Source: an uncultured Steroidobacter sp.
Lineage (GTDB): Bacteria; Pseudomonadota; Gammaproteobacteria; Steroidobacterales; Steroidobacteraceae
Length of the DNA: 13,000 nt
Direction of reading: 5' to 3'
NCBI GenBank assembly: GCA_946478975.1
Contig: CAMLEO010000206.1
Location: forward strand, 1-13,000
Shown: positions 1-7,150 of the stretch, piece after piece
Position numbering within the stretch: position 1 is the first letter of the stretch
Layout of the letters: every line of letters begins with the position of its first letter
The notes under the pieces: generated by a model
What the model saw: only the letters and a program-made list of their open reading frames with translations
The model's database searches: none
What the model was told of the DNA's origin: nothing
Program-made: the position numbers and the translations under genes

Positions 1-609
1 CGCCGCGGCATCGGCCGACGCCTGATGGATACGATCATCGACGACGCAGGTTCGCGATCGTTGCAACTGGTCGCAACCCAGGCGGGACTGAAGCTTTACA
101 AACAATGCGGCTTCCGCGAAGTCGGAACGATCGAACAGCGCCAGGGCGCCATCGCATCGACCATCGAGCCGCCGGCATCGAGCGCCTCGATCCGCGAAGT
201 CACAGCGGCCGATCTTGAAACGTTACGTGCTCTCGATACGGCGGCTGTCGGCGCTCCTCGTCACGATCTCATTCAACAACTGCTGACGGTGGGGTCGGGC
301 TTCGTTGCCACACTTGATCGCCGCCCCGCCGGCTTCGTCATCAAACGTCAGGCCGGCCGTGGCACGCTGATCGGTCCCGTGGTGGCAAGCAGCGATGCGC
401 TTGCAATCGCGCTGGTCGCGAAAGCTTTGAATTCCAGCAGCGGCTTCGTGCGCATCGACATCCCATCGAGTGCGGAAACGCTGGCGCGCTGGCTCGACAG
501 CATGGGGCTGGGGAAAGTCGACACCGTCACCGCCATGCGCCGGGGCGAGGCTCCCGCAACAGATCCAGCCATGCGGACCTACGCGCTGGCCTCGCAGGCC
601 TTTGGTTGA
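1..609 (+). CDS. GNAT-family N-acetyltransferase, 3' part (gene begins before the window)
   Basis: The reading frame is open from base 1 and ends with TGA at 607-609. The first residues, RRGIGRRLM, are the acetyl-CoA pyrophosphate-binding loop of the GNAT fold (R-x-x-G-x-G/R), followed by the usual ending GLKLYKQCGFREVG, so the N-terminal half of the acetyltransferase domain lies upstream of the window. After a short linker, residues about 65-180 form a second alpha/beta domain (from AADLETLRALD to TVTAMRRGE) that resembles the Acetyltransf_18 domain found at the C-terminus of YitH-like GNAT proteins. An ATG at 25 lies inside the GNAT motif and is not a credible start. The enzyme would transfer an acetyl group to an amine in the cytoplasm; the acceptor is unknown. 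Its stop codon overlaps the next start by one base, which implies translational coupling with the HAD gene. Family assignment is firm; the second-domain name is from memory of the family. Confidence 0.85.
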   Translation, partial: RRGIGRRLMDTIIDDAGSRSLQLVATQAGLKLYKQCGFREVGTIEQRQGAIASTIEPPASSASIREVTAADLETLRALDTAAVGAPRHDLIQQLLTVGSGFVATLDRRPAGFVIKRQAGRGTLIGPVVASSDALAIALVAKALNSSSGFVRIDIPSSAETLARWLDSMGLGKVDTVTAMRRGEAPATDPAMRTYALASQAFG

Positions 610-1355
610 TGCCATTCACCGATTACAAAGTCCTGAGCTTCAGCTGCTACGGCACGCTGATCAATCGCGATTCCGGCATCTACGGCGCGTTGCGACCGTT
701 GCTGGCTCGCGGCGACATCGGTCTCGACCGCGAACAACTGCTGGCGAAGTTCTCGGCCTACGAAGCGCAACAGCAGGCGGACTCGCCTCGCCTGCCTTAT
801 CCGCGAGTGCTGGAGGAAGTGCATCGGCGGCTGGCGAAGGAATGGGGCATCCTCGCTTCGGACGACGATCACGCGCGTTTTGGGCAATCGACCTCGAACT
901 GGCCGGTGTTCGCCGACGCGCCGGCCGCTTTGCAGTACCTGAAGCGCTTTTTCAAGCTGGCGATCCTGTCCAACGCCGACCGGCAGACCTTCGCGCTCAG
1001 CAATGCGCGGCTCGATGCCAAGTTCGATGCGATCTTCACCGGCCCGGAGATCGGCCACTGCAAGCCCGACCCCGGCCTGTTCGAACACATGAATGAACGG
1101 CTCGCGAAGCTGGGCTTCGAGCGGCGGCAGATCCTGTACGTGAGCCACGATTTGCAGCGAGATCAGGCGCCGGCCGCGCGCAGTGGGCTCGCGTTCGCCT
1201 GGATCGACCGGGTGCCCGTGCCGGACATCCCGGACGAGGCGCCGAGCCCGCCGCCGCCGGCCTCTTCTCCCCGCTCCGCCGCACCCCATTCATCCGGCTG
1301 GGACTACCGTTTTTTGAGCCTGGTGGACATGGTGAAGGCGCATCAGCAACGATAA
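609..1355 (+). CDS. HAD-superfamily protein, haloacid dehalogenase type II-like, with the catalytic Asp replaced by Ser
   Basis: This 248-residue protein has the layout of the (S)-2-haloacid dehalogenase-like HAD family. Motif I is at residues 11-17, FSCYGTL, where the family normally has FDCYGTL: the nucleophilic aspartate is serine 12 (codon AGC at 642-644). The rest is kept: motif II LSNADR (Ser121-Asn122), the motif III lysine in HCKPDP (Lys152), and a motif IV-like segment RDQAPA (Asp185). Residues 203-228 form a proline/serine-rich stretch before the C-terminal helix, longer than usual. I chose ATG at 609, which shares its A with the upstream TGA; a TTG at 606 would add one residue. Without the aspartate the normal phospho- or ester-enzyme intermediate cannot form, so it may be a non-catalytic binding protein or use other chemistry. 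Substrate unknown. Confidence 0.85.
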   Translation: MPFTDYKVLSFSCYGTLINRDSGIYGALRPLLARGDIGLDREQLLAKFSAYEAQQQADSPRLPYPRVLEEVHRRLAKEWGILASDDDHARFGQSTSNWPVFADAPAALQYLKRFFKLAILSNADRQTFALSNARLDAKFDAIFTGPEIGHCKPDPGLFEHMNERLAKLGFERRQILYVSHDLQRDQAPAARSGLAFAWIDRVPVPDIPDEAPSPPPPASSPRSAAPHSSGWDYRFLSLVDMVKAHQQR

Positions 1356-1394
1356 CGACTTTCCGGGGGATTCGGCGGTGCCTGCAGGTTGCTC

Positions 1395-1886
1395 ATGGGA
1401 TCGATAAAGCTGGATCGGATCGACATCAACATCCTGGCGCAATTGCAGCGCAACGCGCGGCTCACCAACATTGCGCTTGCGAGTGCCGTTGCCTTGTCGC
1501 CCAGCCCTTGCCTGTTGCGCGTCAAGCGCCTGGAAGAAGCCGGCTACATCACCAGCTACAACGCCCGCATCGACCTCGCGAAGCTCGGTGAGACCATCAC
1601 CGTGTTCACCGAAGTGACGCTGAACGACCATCACCGCGAGGATTTCGTCAAATTCGAGGCCGCGATCCGCACCGTCGATGAAGTGATCGAATGCCACCTG
1701 ATCAGCGGCGGCTACGACTACCTGCTGAAGTTCATCACGCGCGGCGTGGCCCATTATCAATCGGTGATCGAGGACATCCTGGAACGCGACATCGGCGTCG
1801 CCAAGTACTTCAGCTACATCGTCATCAAGTCGCCGATCGAGAAGCTGCACTATCCGCTGGCGAAACTGGTGAACGTCGATCCATGA
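1395..1886 (+). CDS. Lrp/AsnC-family transcriptional regulator
   Basis: The protein has 163 residues, the usual length for this family. Residues 6-65 form the AsnC winged helix-turn-helix, beginning LDRIDINILAQLQRNARLT, with the recognition helix near SPSPCLLRVKRLEEAGYI. Residues 66-153 form the RAM (regulation of amino acid metabolism) effector-binding domain, with the SGGYDYLLKF core strand that typically lines the ligand site between subunits. Such proteins form octamers and regulate amino-acid or keto-acid genes. ATG at 1395 was chosen; a TTG two codons upstream is possible but adds nothing conserved, and CAGG at 1385-1388 is a weak ribosome site for the ATG. The gap to the HAD gene is 39 bases. 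The stop overlaps the CoA-transferase start (ATGA), so the regulator probably controls this gene set in response to an amino acid or acyl intermediate; that link is inference. Confidence 0.9.
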   Translation: MGSIKLDRIDINILAQLQRNARLTNIALASAVALSPSPCLLRVKRLEEAGYITSYNARIDLAKLGETITVFTEVTLNDHHREDFVKFEAAIRTVDEVIECHLISGGYDYLLKFITRGVAHYQSVIEDILERDIGVAKYFSYIVIKSPIEKLHYPLAKLVNVDP

Positions 1887-3073
1887 GCGGCCCCCTCGAA
1901 GGCATTCGTGTCCTGGAGCTGGGCACGCTGATCGCGGCGCCGTTCGCGTCGCGTATTTTTGCCGAGTTCGGCGCGCAGGTCGTCAAAGTCGAGCCGCCCG
2001 GCGGCGATCCGCTGCGCAAGTGGCGCAAGCTCTATAAGGGCACGTCGCTGTGGTGGTACCTGCAGTCGCGCAACAAACAATCGATCGCGCTCGACCTGAA
2101 AACGCCCGAAGGCATCGAGATCGTTCGCAAGCTCGCGGCCGAATGCGATGTGCTGATCGAAAATCTTCGTCCCGGCGCGCTGGAAAAGCTCGGGCTCGGT
2201 TGGGAAACGCTGTCGGCCGCGAATCCCAAGCTCGTGATGGTGCGCATTTCCGGCTTCGGCCAGAGCGGCCCGTATCGCGATCGCCCAGGCTTCGGCGCCA
2301 TCGGCGAAGCGATGGGCGGCATTCGCTACACCACGGGCGAGCCCGGACTTCCGCCCGCGCGCGTCGGAGTCAGCCTCGGCGATTCGCTGGCATCGCTGCA
2401 CGGTGTGATCGGCGCGTTGATGGCTTTGTTACGAGTGAAAAACAGCGGAGGCACAGGCCAGGTCGTCGATGTTTCCTTGTGCGAAAGCGTGTTCAACGTC
2501 ATGGAGAGCCTGGTCCCCGAATATGACTTGCTGAAGGAAGTGCGCGAGCGTTCCGGCGGTTCATTGCCCGGCATCGCGCCGTCGAACACATATGCCACCG
2601 CGAGCGGCGATTACGTCGTGATCGCGGGCAACAGCGACCAGATCTTTCAACGTTTGATGCATGCGATCGGTCGCCCGGATCTCGCGAACGCGCCGGACCT
2701 GCGCAGTAACGAAGGCCGCGTGGCGCGAGTCCGTGAGATCGATGCCGCGATCACCCATTGGACCACGGGCCTGCGCGTCGACGATGTTTTACGAGCGCTG
2801 GATGCAGCCGAAGTGCCGGCCAGCCGCATCTACTCAGTCGCGGACATCGTTGCCGATCCGCATTACCAGGCTCGCGGCATGATCGAGCAGACCACGCTGC
2901 CGGATGGCCAGCAGATACGCATGCCCGGCATCGTGCCCAAGATGCTCGGCACGCCCGGTGAAACGCGCTGGCTCGGTCCGCGTCTCGGCGAGCACACCGA
3001 TGTCATTCTCGAACGCTTGGGTTACGACGCCGCGACCATCGATGCGCTGAGAAAGAAAGGCGTGCTCCGCTGA
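1883..3073 (+). CDS. CaiB/BaiF family III CoA-transferase
   Basis: The 396-residue product matches the family from end to end. It starts with the signature GIRVLELGTLIAAPFASRIF, followed by FGAQVVKVEPPGGDPLR, then DVLIENLRPGALEKLGLGW and GFGQSGPYRDRPGFG. Asp167 in VGVSLGDSLASLHG sits where the catalytic aspartate of formyl-CoA transferase and CaiB lies (Asp169 in those enzymes), so the active site looks intact. The C-terminal half carries the family's second domain, with GDYVVIAGNSDQIF and the late motif SVADIVADPHYQARGM. The enzyme would move CoA between organic acids through aspartyl-CoA anhydride intermediates; the acids are unknown. ATG at 1883 overlaps the regulator's stop by four bases, fixing the start. 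A longer reading frame from 1691 runs through the regulator gene out of frame and is not real upstream of 1883. The stop lies 9 bases from the convergent fucosidase stop. Confidence 0.93.
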   Translation: MSGPLEGIRVLELGTLIAAPFASRIFAEFGAQVVKVEPPGGDPLRKWRKLYKGTSLWWYLQSRNKQSIALDLKTPEGIEIVRKLAAECDVLIENLRPGALEKLGLGWETLSAANPKLVMVRISGFGQSGPYRDRPGFGAIGEAMGGIRYTTGEPGLPPARVGVSLGDSLASLHGVIGALMALLRVKNSGGTGQVVDVSLCESVFNVMESLVPEYDLLKEVRERSGGSLPGIAPSNTYATASGDYVVIAGNSDQIFQRLMHAIGRPDLANAPDLRSNEGRVARVREIDAAITHWTTGLRVDDVLRALDAAEVPASRIYSVADIVADPHYQARGMIEQTTLPDGQQIRMPGIVPKMLGTPGETRWLGPRLGEHTDVILERLGYDAATIDALRKKGVLR

Positions 3074-3094
3074 GAGCCGCACTCACGGCACTCG
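3071..3094. terminator. Possible bidirectional hairpin between convergent genes
   Basis: GAGAGCCG at 3072-3079 can pair with CGGCACTC at 3086-3093 around a six-base loop, with one A-A mismatch; T3071 and G3094 could add a wobble pair. The hairpin overlaps both stop codons (3071-3073 on + and 3083-3085 on -). No clear run of T follows on either strand, so it is not a standard intrinsic terminator. Its position is the main argument for a role in ending both transcripts. Confidence 0.3.
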
Positions 3095-4726
3095 CAGTTG
3101 CTGCTCAATGCCGTAGAGCGTGAGCAATGGATGCTTGACCACCGCCCGAACATCATACGTATGCCCTGGCGTGAGCCCGCTGACATCGTATGAAAACTGC
3201 CCGGTCTCGGTTTTCTTCGCCAGCGGTGTGGCCTGCCAGGACGAGTTGCGCTCGGTGAGATCGAGGCCGGTGATGTCGCGATACTCGAATCCCACCTCCA
3301 GCACCGGCGCCCCGGCGAGGCTGCGCAGCGCACCGACGAGATGTGCCTTTTTGGCCGCCGCGTTGAACTTCGGATCGAAGGTGTCGACCCGCGGCGGCGT
3401 GAACGTCGGCTCGACGTTGGTGATCTTCAACACCACCGGATTCGGCCACTGCCGATTGTTATAAAGCCGCTGCGCGTGCATGGCCCGGATGTGCAGCCCG
3501 TCGGACTGCTGCTGCCACGTGGTCGCAGGCTTTACTTCCGGCTGATATTCCAGCACTTGATCGTTCTGGCCGAGCACGCTGACTTCGGTCCGCTCGGTGG
3601 CGCGCATGGACTTCAGCATGAAGTCGCGCCAGCCGCCGTACTGCCAGCGGTCTTTCGATTTCACGATTGCATAGAGCGTGTTGGCGTCCTTTTGCTTGGT
3701 GAACCAGACGTCGCCTTCATTGGTGATGATCCACGGCCGCACGCCGTAGATGGCCTCGCCGTTCACGAACATCCACAGCGCGATTTCGCGCAGGCGCTCT
3801 TCCTGCTCGATCGGCAGCTCGCCGTCGGGCTTCGGGCCGACATTGAGCAGCAGGTTGCCGCCTTTGGCGCGCGTTTCGATCAGCAGGCCGATGAGCTGAC
3901 CGCCGGTTTTGTAACTCTCATTGGTGGGTTTGTATTGCCACTGCGTCCCCATGGTGATGCACGCTTCCCAGGCTTCATCGAGCGGCAGGCCCGGAATCAC
4001 CTGCTCGGGAGTGATGATGGCGCCGCGTGTAACAACCGTCCGCGGTTGCAACTGCCACGCGAGCTCGCGCAGGCCTTGATGTGGACCGTCGAAGAACACC
4101 ACATCGATTGGACCGTAGCCCGTCATCAGCTCGCGCACCTGCGCCTGATCGAGATCAAGCAGCCCCGGATTGTTGATCGGCTCCACCTCAGCGGTGCGGC
4201 GCTGGATGGCTTTGCCGTGCTGATGCAGCCAAAGAAAATCATCGGGTGAGAAATAAAGCCCCGGCGCGATGCCCTGCGCCCGGAAAGCGTCCAGGACTTC
4301 ACGCGTGATATCGCGTTTGAACGGCGTGTTCGCGATGCTGAAGTTGGTGGTGGCGGTCGGCCACATCGTAAATCCCGAGTGATGCTTGGCCGTGAACACC
4401 ACGTAACGAATGCCGGCGAGCTTCGCGAGCGCCGCCCAGTCTTCGGGATGAAACTTGCGTGGATTGAACGTGCCCGGCAGCTCGCTGAAATAACGATTGG
4501 CGTAATCGTCGCTCGCGCCGACCAGCGAATGACTGATCACCGAGCCCAGCTGACTGTCCACCCCCCAATGAATGAACAGCCCGAAGCCCTGATCGCGAAA
4601 CCATTCCAGCCGTTCGGGCTGGTTGAGCGAGCCAATGGTGGGATTCGCTTCGGCCGCGTACAGGTGCGAAGTAACGCACACGAGCGCAAGCAGGCACGCA
4701 GACAGAAAGTTAGCGGGGCGACGCAT
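3083..4726 (-). CDS. Exported alpha-L-fucosidase, glycoside hydrolase family 29
   Basis: The 547-residue protein cleaves terminal alpha-linked L-fucose by a retaining mechanism. Residues 1-25 are a signal peptide (MRRPANFLS, a hydrophobic core, then a YAA-type site). The GH29 barrel begins with LEWFRDQGFGLFIHWG (40-55); YVVFTAKHHSGFTMW (108-122) is the diagnostic core. The nucleophile is Asp213 in VVFFDGP. WEACITMG (253-260), followed by QWQYKP, holds a glutamate (254) that may be the acid/base, although this residue varies among GH29 subfamilies. NLLLNVGPKPDG (291-302) is also typical. From about residue 440 a fibronectin-like region ends in DVSGLTPGHTYDVRAVV. The frame is open upstream to 4834, but ATG at 4726 is preferred because it starts the signal peptide and has GAGAG upstream; the longer form would overlap the transporter gene. 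The 67-base gap from the transporter suggests the same operon. Confidence 0.93.
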   Translation of the reverse strand: MRRPANFLSACLLALVCVTSHLYAAEANPTIGSLNQPERLEWFRDQGFGLFIHWGVDSQLGSVISHSLVGASDDYANRYFSELPGTFNPRKFHPEDWAALAKLAGIRYVVFTAKHHSGFTMWPTATTNFSIANTPFKRDITREVLDAFRAQGIAPGLYFSPDDFLWLHQHGKAIQRRTAEVEPINNPGLLDLDQAQVRELMTGYGPIDVVFFDGPHQGLRELAWQLQPRTVVTRGAIITPEQVIPGLPLDEAWEACITMGTQWQYKPTNESYKTGGQLIGLLIETRAKGGNLLLNVGPKPDGELPIEQEERLREIALWMFVNGEAIYGVRPWIITNEGDVWFTKQKDANTLYAIVKSKDRWQYGGWRDFMLKSMRATERTEVSVLGQNDQVLEYQPEVKPATTWQQQSDGLHIRAMHAQRLYNNRQWPNPVVLKITNVEPTFTPPRVDTFDPKFNAAAKKAHLVGALRSLAGAPVLEVGFEYRDITGLDLTERNSSWQATPLAKKTETGQFSYDVSGLTPGHTYDVRAVVKHPLLTLYGIEQQLRVP

Positions 4727-4793
4727 GAATAGACTCTCGATATATTTGCCGGTGCCGCTCGCCCCACGTGGCTGCACTGGCTTGATGGAATCT

Positions 4794-6080
4794 CTAGCGG
4801 CGGCTTTGTAGCACGCTGTCCGCGGGCGAATCAAGAATGGGCTGCCGACGTTTGAAACTGAGCGTCTCGTTCCGAACCAGCGGCCTGGCCCAGAAGCCGA
4901 TGCTCAAGATGTAACCGACGCAGATAAACACCACGCTCATTGCCAGCCTGAGCCCGATCCAATCGCCGAGCATTCCCACCAGCAGCGGCAGCAGCGCACC
5001 GCCGAGAATCCCCGTGCACAGAATTCCGGACAGCGCGCCGTGATGACTCGCGACGGAATTGAGCGCCAGAGAAAAGATCACCGAGAACATCACCGACAGG
5101 AAGAACCCTGCTGCCGAGAACGCTTGCGGCGAAACGCTGGCGTTACCAAACAGAGCCACGGCAATACAAGCGATCGCCAGCGTGGAGAACAGCGCCAGCA
5201 CGACCCGCGCGTCCAGCAGCTTGAGCAACAGCAGGCCAAACAAACATCCGACCGACATCAAACCCCAAAACCAAGCGACCGCGTGCGCGCCCTCCACCGT
5301 CGGCGACAGACCGTGATACGTGCTCAGGAATTGTGACATCCAGTTCGCAAGGCTCTGCTCCGTACCCACGTAGGCAACGATACCCAGGAAGAACAAGCGC
5401 GCGTACTTGTCTGCGAGCAGCTTGCGATACACCTGCCTCTGCCCGGCCCGCTCGTCTTCCTTCAACTCCACGACCGGAATCCGGATCGCCAGCGTCAGCG
5501 CAATGGTCAGCACGAAAATCAGCACGAACGCGTCGTAGAACAGGACCCAGGGCAACTCGCTCGGCGCGAGCCGCGCCACGGACGCGATCCAGCCTGAGTG
5601 CGCGTCGACTCCTTGCATCAGCCCGGCAAACACCAGCGGGCTCAGAAACGAAGCCAGGCCGAAGACCAGCTGCCCCATCACCGAGAAGAACGCAAAGTGC
5701 GCATCGCCGCCGGCGGTTCGCATCAAGGGATTGATCACGACCTGCAGCATCGCCATGCCCAGCCCGATGACGAACAAGCTGCAAATCACCACTGCATATG
5801 TGGGAGCAGCCGCGATGGCCACACAGCCTAGCAAATTCAGTGCGAATGCCGTCAGCAGCGTGGCTCGCGGACCGCGCGCTTCCACCAACATTCCTGCCGG
5901 AATCGAAATGACGCCGTACGCCAGGAAGAACGCAAACGGCAGTACGCCGGCCAGCGCCAGGCTCAAATGGAAATCTTCGATGATGATGGGCATCAACGGC
6001 CCGATCAGGTTGGTCACGAACGAAATGACGAACCAGACGCACAGAATGTAGACGATGACTAGGGGGGCGCGAGTTTGCAT
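4794..6080 (-). CDS. MFS sugar transporter, FucP-like
   Basis: This is a 428-residue, very hydrophobic protein with about 12 membrane segments, the length and pattern of major facilitator symporters. The segment GLGMAMLQVVINPLM in the fourth to fifth helices, with a conserved glutamine and NP pair, is what I associate with the fucose/glucose/galactose:H+ symporter (FucP) group. A charged loop near the middle (ELKEDERAGQRQVYRK) separates the two six-helix halves. It would carry a sugar with protons across the inner membrane. Its gene lies 19 bases after the kinase stop and 67 bases before the fucosidase, so the released sugar, perhaps L-fucose, is the likely cargo. The ATG at 6080 has AGGGG eight bases upstream. 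Specificity is inferred from family resemblance and neighbours only. Confidence 0.88.
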   Translation of the reverse strand: MQTRAPLVIVYILCVWFVISFVTNLIGPLMPIIIEDFHLSLALAGVLPFAFFLAYGVISIPAGMLVEARGPRATLLTAFALNLLGCVAIAAAPTYAVVICSLFVIGLGMAMLQVVINPLMRTAGGDAHFAFFSVMGQLVFGLASFLSPLVFAGLMQGVDAHSGWIASVARLAPSELPWVLFYDAFVLIFVLTIALTLAIRIPVVELKEDERAGQRQVYRKLLADKYARLFFLGIVAYVGTEQSLANWMSQFLSTYHGLSPTVEGAHAVAWFWGLMSVGCLFGLLLLKLLDARVVLALFSTLAIACIAVALFGNASVSPQAFSAAGFFLSVMFSVIFSLALNSVASHHGALSGILCTGILGGALLPLLVGMLGDWIGLRLAMSVVFICVGYILSIGFWARPLVRNETLSFKRRQPILDSPADSVLQSRR

Positions 6081-6099
6081 GTTGTGAGCCCCTGCCCGG

Positions 6100-7059
6100 C
6101 TACACGATCCGTCTTTGTGGCAGCTCGACCAGCTCGGCGAGCTCGCCCGGTTTGATCGATCGGCGAGGAAAGCGCGTGATCACCGCAGCAGCTGCGCGAC
6201 AACCCGCCGCAAGCGAATCGGTGAGATCGCTTCCTTCCAGGCGCGCGAGCAAATAGCCCGCGTTGAACGAGTCACCAGCACCGATGGTGTCGAAAACTGT
6301 TGAAGGCACCGCATCGACCCGCATCGTCGCGCCCGCCTGAACTCCAATCGCACCCTTCGCGCCATTCTTCACGACCAGGCTCGCGCCCGCTTTCAACTTG
6401 CGGCTCACATTGGCGAGCGCGACTTCAACGTCGCTGCTGTCGCCGAGATGTGAGATTTCGATTTCATTCAGCAGCACGTGATCGCATTTCGCGACCCAGC
6501 CGAACACCTGCTCGCGCAGCTCATCGTTCCAATTGCCCGACGGCCAGCCGGTGTCCAGCGCGATCTGATAACCGAGCGCGGCGATCTCATCGAGCAGCCG
6601 CGAATAGTTGCGTCGAAGCTTCGGGGTGAGGAACACGCCCGACAGCAGCGCGATGGAATGACGATGTTTTGCCCGCGACACGAACGGCCGCACGTGCTCG
6701 TATGCAATCGCTTCGAGATGGCCGCGAGTCGTCAGAAACGTTCGCTCGCCGCACGAATGAATCACCCCGACCGAAACCGAGGTGGCCGAATCGCACACCG
6801 ACAGCGATGTATCTAAATCGCGGAACTGCTCGGCCAGCCAAGTTCCCAAACTGTCATTGCCGACCGCGGACACCAGGCGACAAGGCGCACCCAAATAACT
6901 CGCCGCGAGCGCTGCATTCGCCGCTGAGCCGCCCGGCCGCAACTCGCTGCGATCCATCAGCACCTCCGTGCCCACGGCGGGCCAGTGGTCGATGGGACCG
7001 AGCACGATGTCGACGCCGACATCGCCAATGATCGTGAGCGGGGGAACGGTGGTGTCCAT
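6100..7059 (-). CDS. PfkB/ribokinase-family carbohydrate kinase
   Basis: The 319-residue protein has both PfkB signatures: GGSAANAALAASYLG at 43-57 (sugar binding) and DTIGAGDSFNAGYL at 257-270, in which Asp263 is the catalytic base and GAGD forms the anion hole. LLNEIEI (197-203) is the family's NE motif region and VVKNGAKGAIG (229-239) precedes the nucleotide site. The enzyme phosphorylates a sugar, sugar acid or nucleoside with ATP in the cytoplasm. Being first in a kinase-transporter-fucosidase series, it probably acts on the imported sugar or a breakdown product. Classical L-fuculose kinase belongs to the FGGY family, not PfkB, so the substrate is open; a deoxy-keto sugar acid is one option. 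The ATG at 7059 is preceded by AGAGG at 7064-7068. A promoter-like element shared with the receptor gene lies just upstream. Confidence 0.9.
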   Translation of the reverse strand: MDTTVPPLTIIGDVGVDIVLGPIDHWPAVGTEVLMDRSELRPGGSAANAALAASYLGAPCRLVSAVGNDSLGTWLAEQFRDLDTSLSVCDSATSVSVGVIHSCGERTFLTTRGHLEAIAYEHVRPFVSRAKHRHSIALLSGVFLTPKLRRNYSRLLDEIAALGYQIALDTGWPSGNWNDELREQVFGWVAKCDHVLLNEIEISHLGDSSDVEVALANVSRKLKAGASLVVKNGAKGAIGVQAGATMRVDAVPSTVFDTIGAGDSFNAGYLLARLEGSDLTDSLAAGCRAAAAVITRFPRRSIKPGELAELVELPQRRIV

Positions 7060-7063
7060 TGAG

Positions 7064-7068
7064 CCTCT
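7064..7068 (-). promoter_or_regulatory. Ribosome binding site of the PfkB kinase gene
   Basis: On the - strand AGAGG lies four bases before the ATG at 7059. Spacing is slightly short but it supports this start. Confidence 0.5.
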
Positions 7069-7075
7069 GGCGCGA

Positions 7076-7105
7076 AGAGTAGGGTCCCACCGGCGCCAGT
7101 GTCAA
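7076..7105 (-). promoter_or_regulatory. Candidate promoter of the kinase-transporter-fucosidase operon
   Basis: Read on the - strand, a perfect TTGACA (7105-7100) is followed after 18 bases by TACTCT (7081-7076), a weak -10 hexamer that keeps the T-A-...-T positions. It lies between the ROK stop and the kinase start, in a gap of 91 bases. The -35 and its flanks are nearly the same as at the receptor promoter (8445-8474), with the same 18-base spacing. The -10 is close to the ribosome site, leaving a leader of only about 10 bases, so its exact place is uncertain. Confidence 0.5.
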
Positions 7106-7125
7106 TGAATAAACACAATCAGTGT
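7100..7125 (-). promoter_or_regulatory. Candidate operator upstream of the kinase gene, matching 8425-8450
   Basis: Read on the - strand this 26-base block is identical at 19 positions to + strand bases 8425-8450 before the TonB receptor gene; the last nine bases, TCATTGACA, match without a break. The outer part holds an imperfect inverted repeat, ACAC and GTGT around five bases (7113-7125 on +), which can also be read one base over as CACA/TGTG. A shared regulator, most simply the ROK protein encoded next door, could bind both. Confidence 0.5.
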
Positions 7126-7150
7126 GATAAATCGACCCGGCCCTGGAGCT

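Noticed and set aside
1691..1882. N-terminal extension of the CoA-transferase frame through the Lrp gene
   Set aside because: The extension is arginine-rich and out of frame with the intact RAM domain; family homology begins exactly at the ATG at 1883.
3341..4249. A 302-codon + strand open frame inside the fucosidase gene
   Set aside because: No motif or convincing ribosome site; GH29 motifs on the other strand explain the region fully.
4727..4834. Longer fucosidase start at 4834
   Set aside because: It would overlap the end of the transporter gene and place 36 residues ahead of a good signal peptide; the ATG at 4726 fits better.
5143..6042. A 299-codon - strand frame inside the MFS transporter gene
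   Set aside because: Arg/Ala-rich, no membrane segments, and in the wrong frame of a clear 12-helix transporter.
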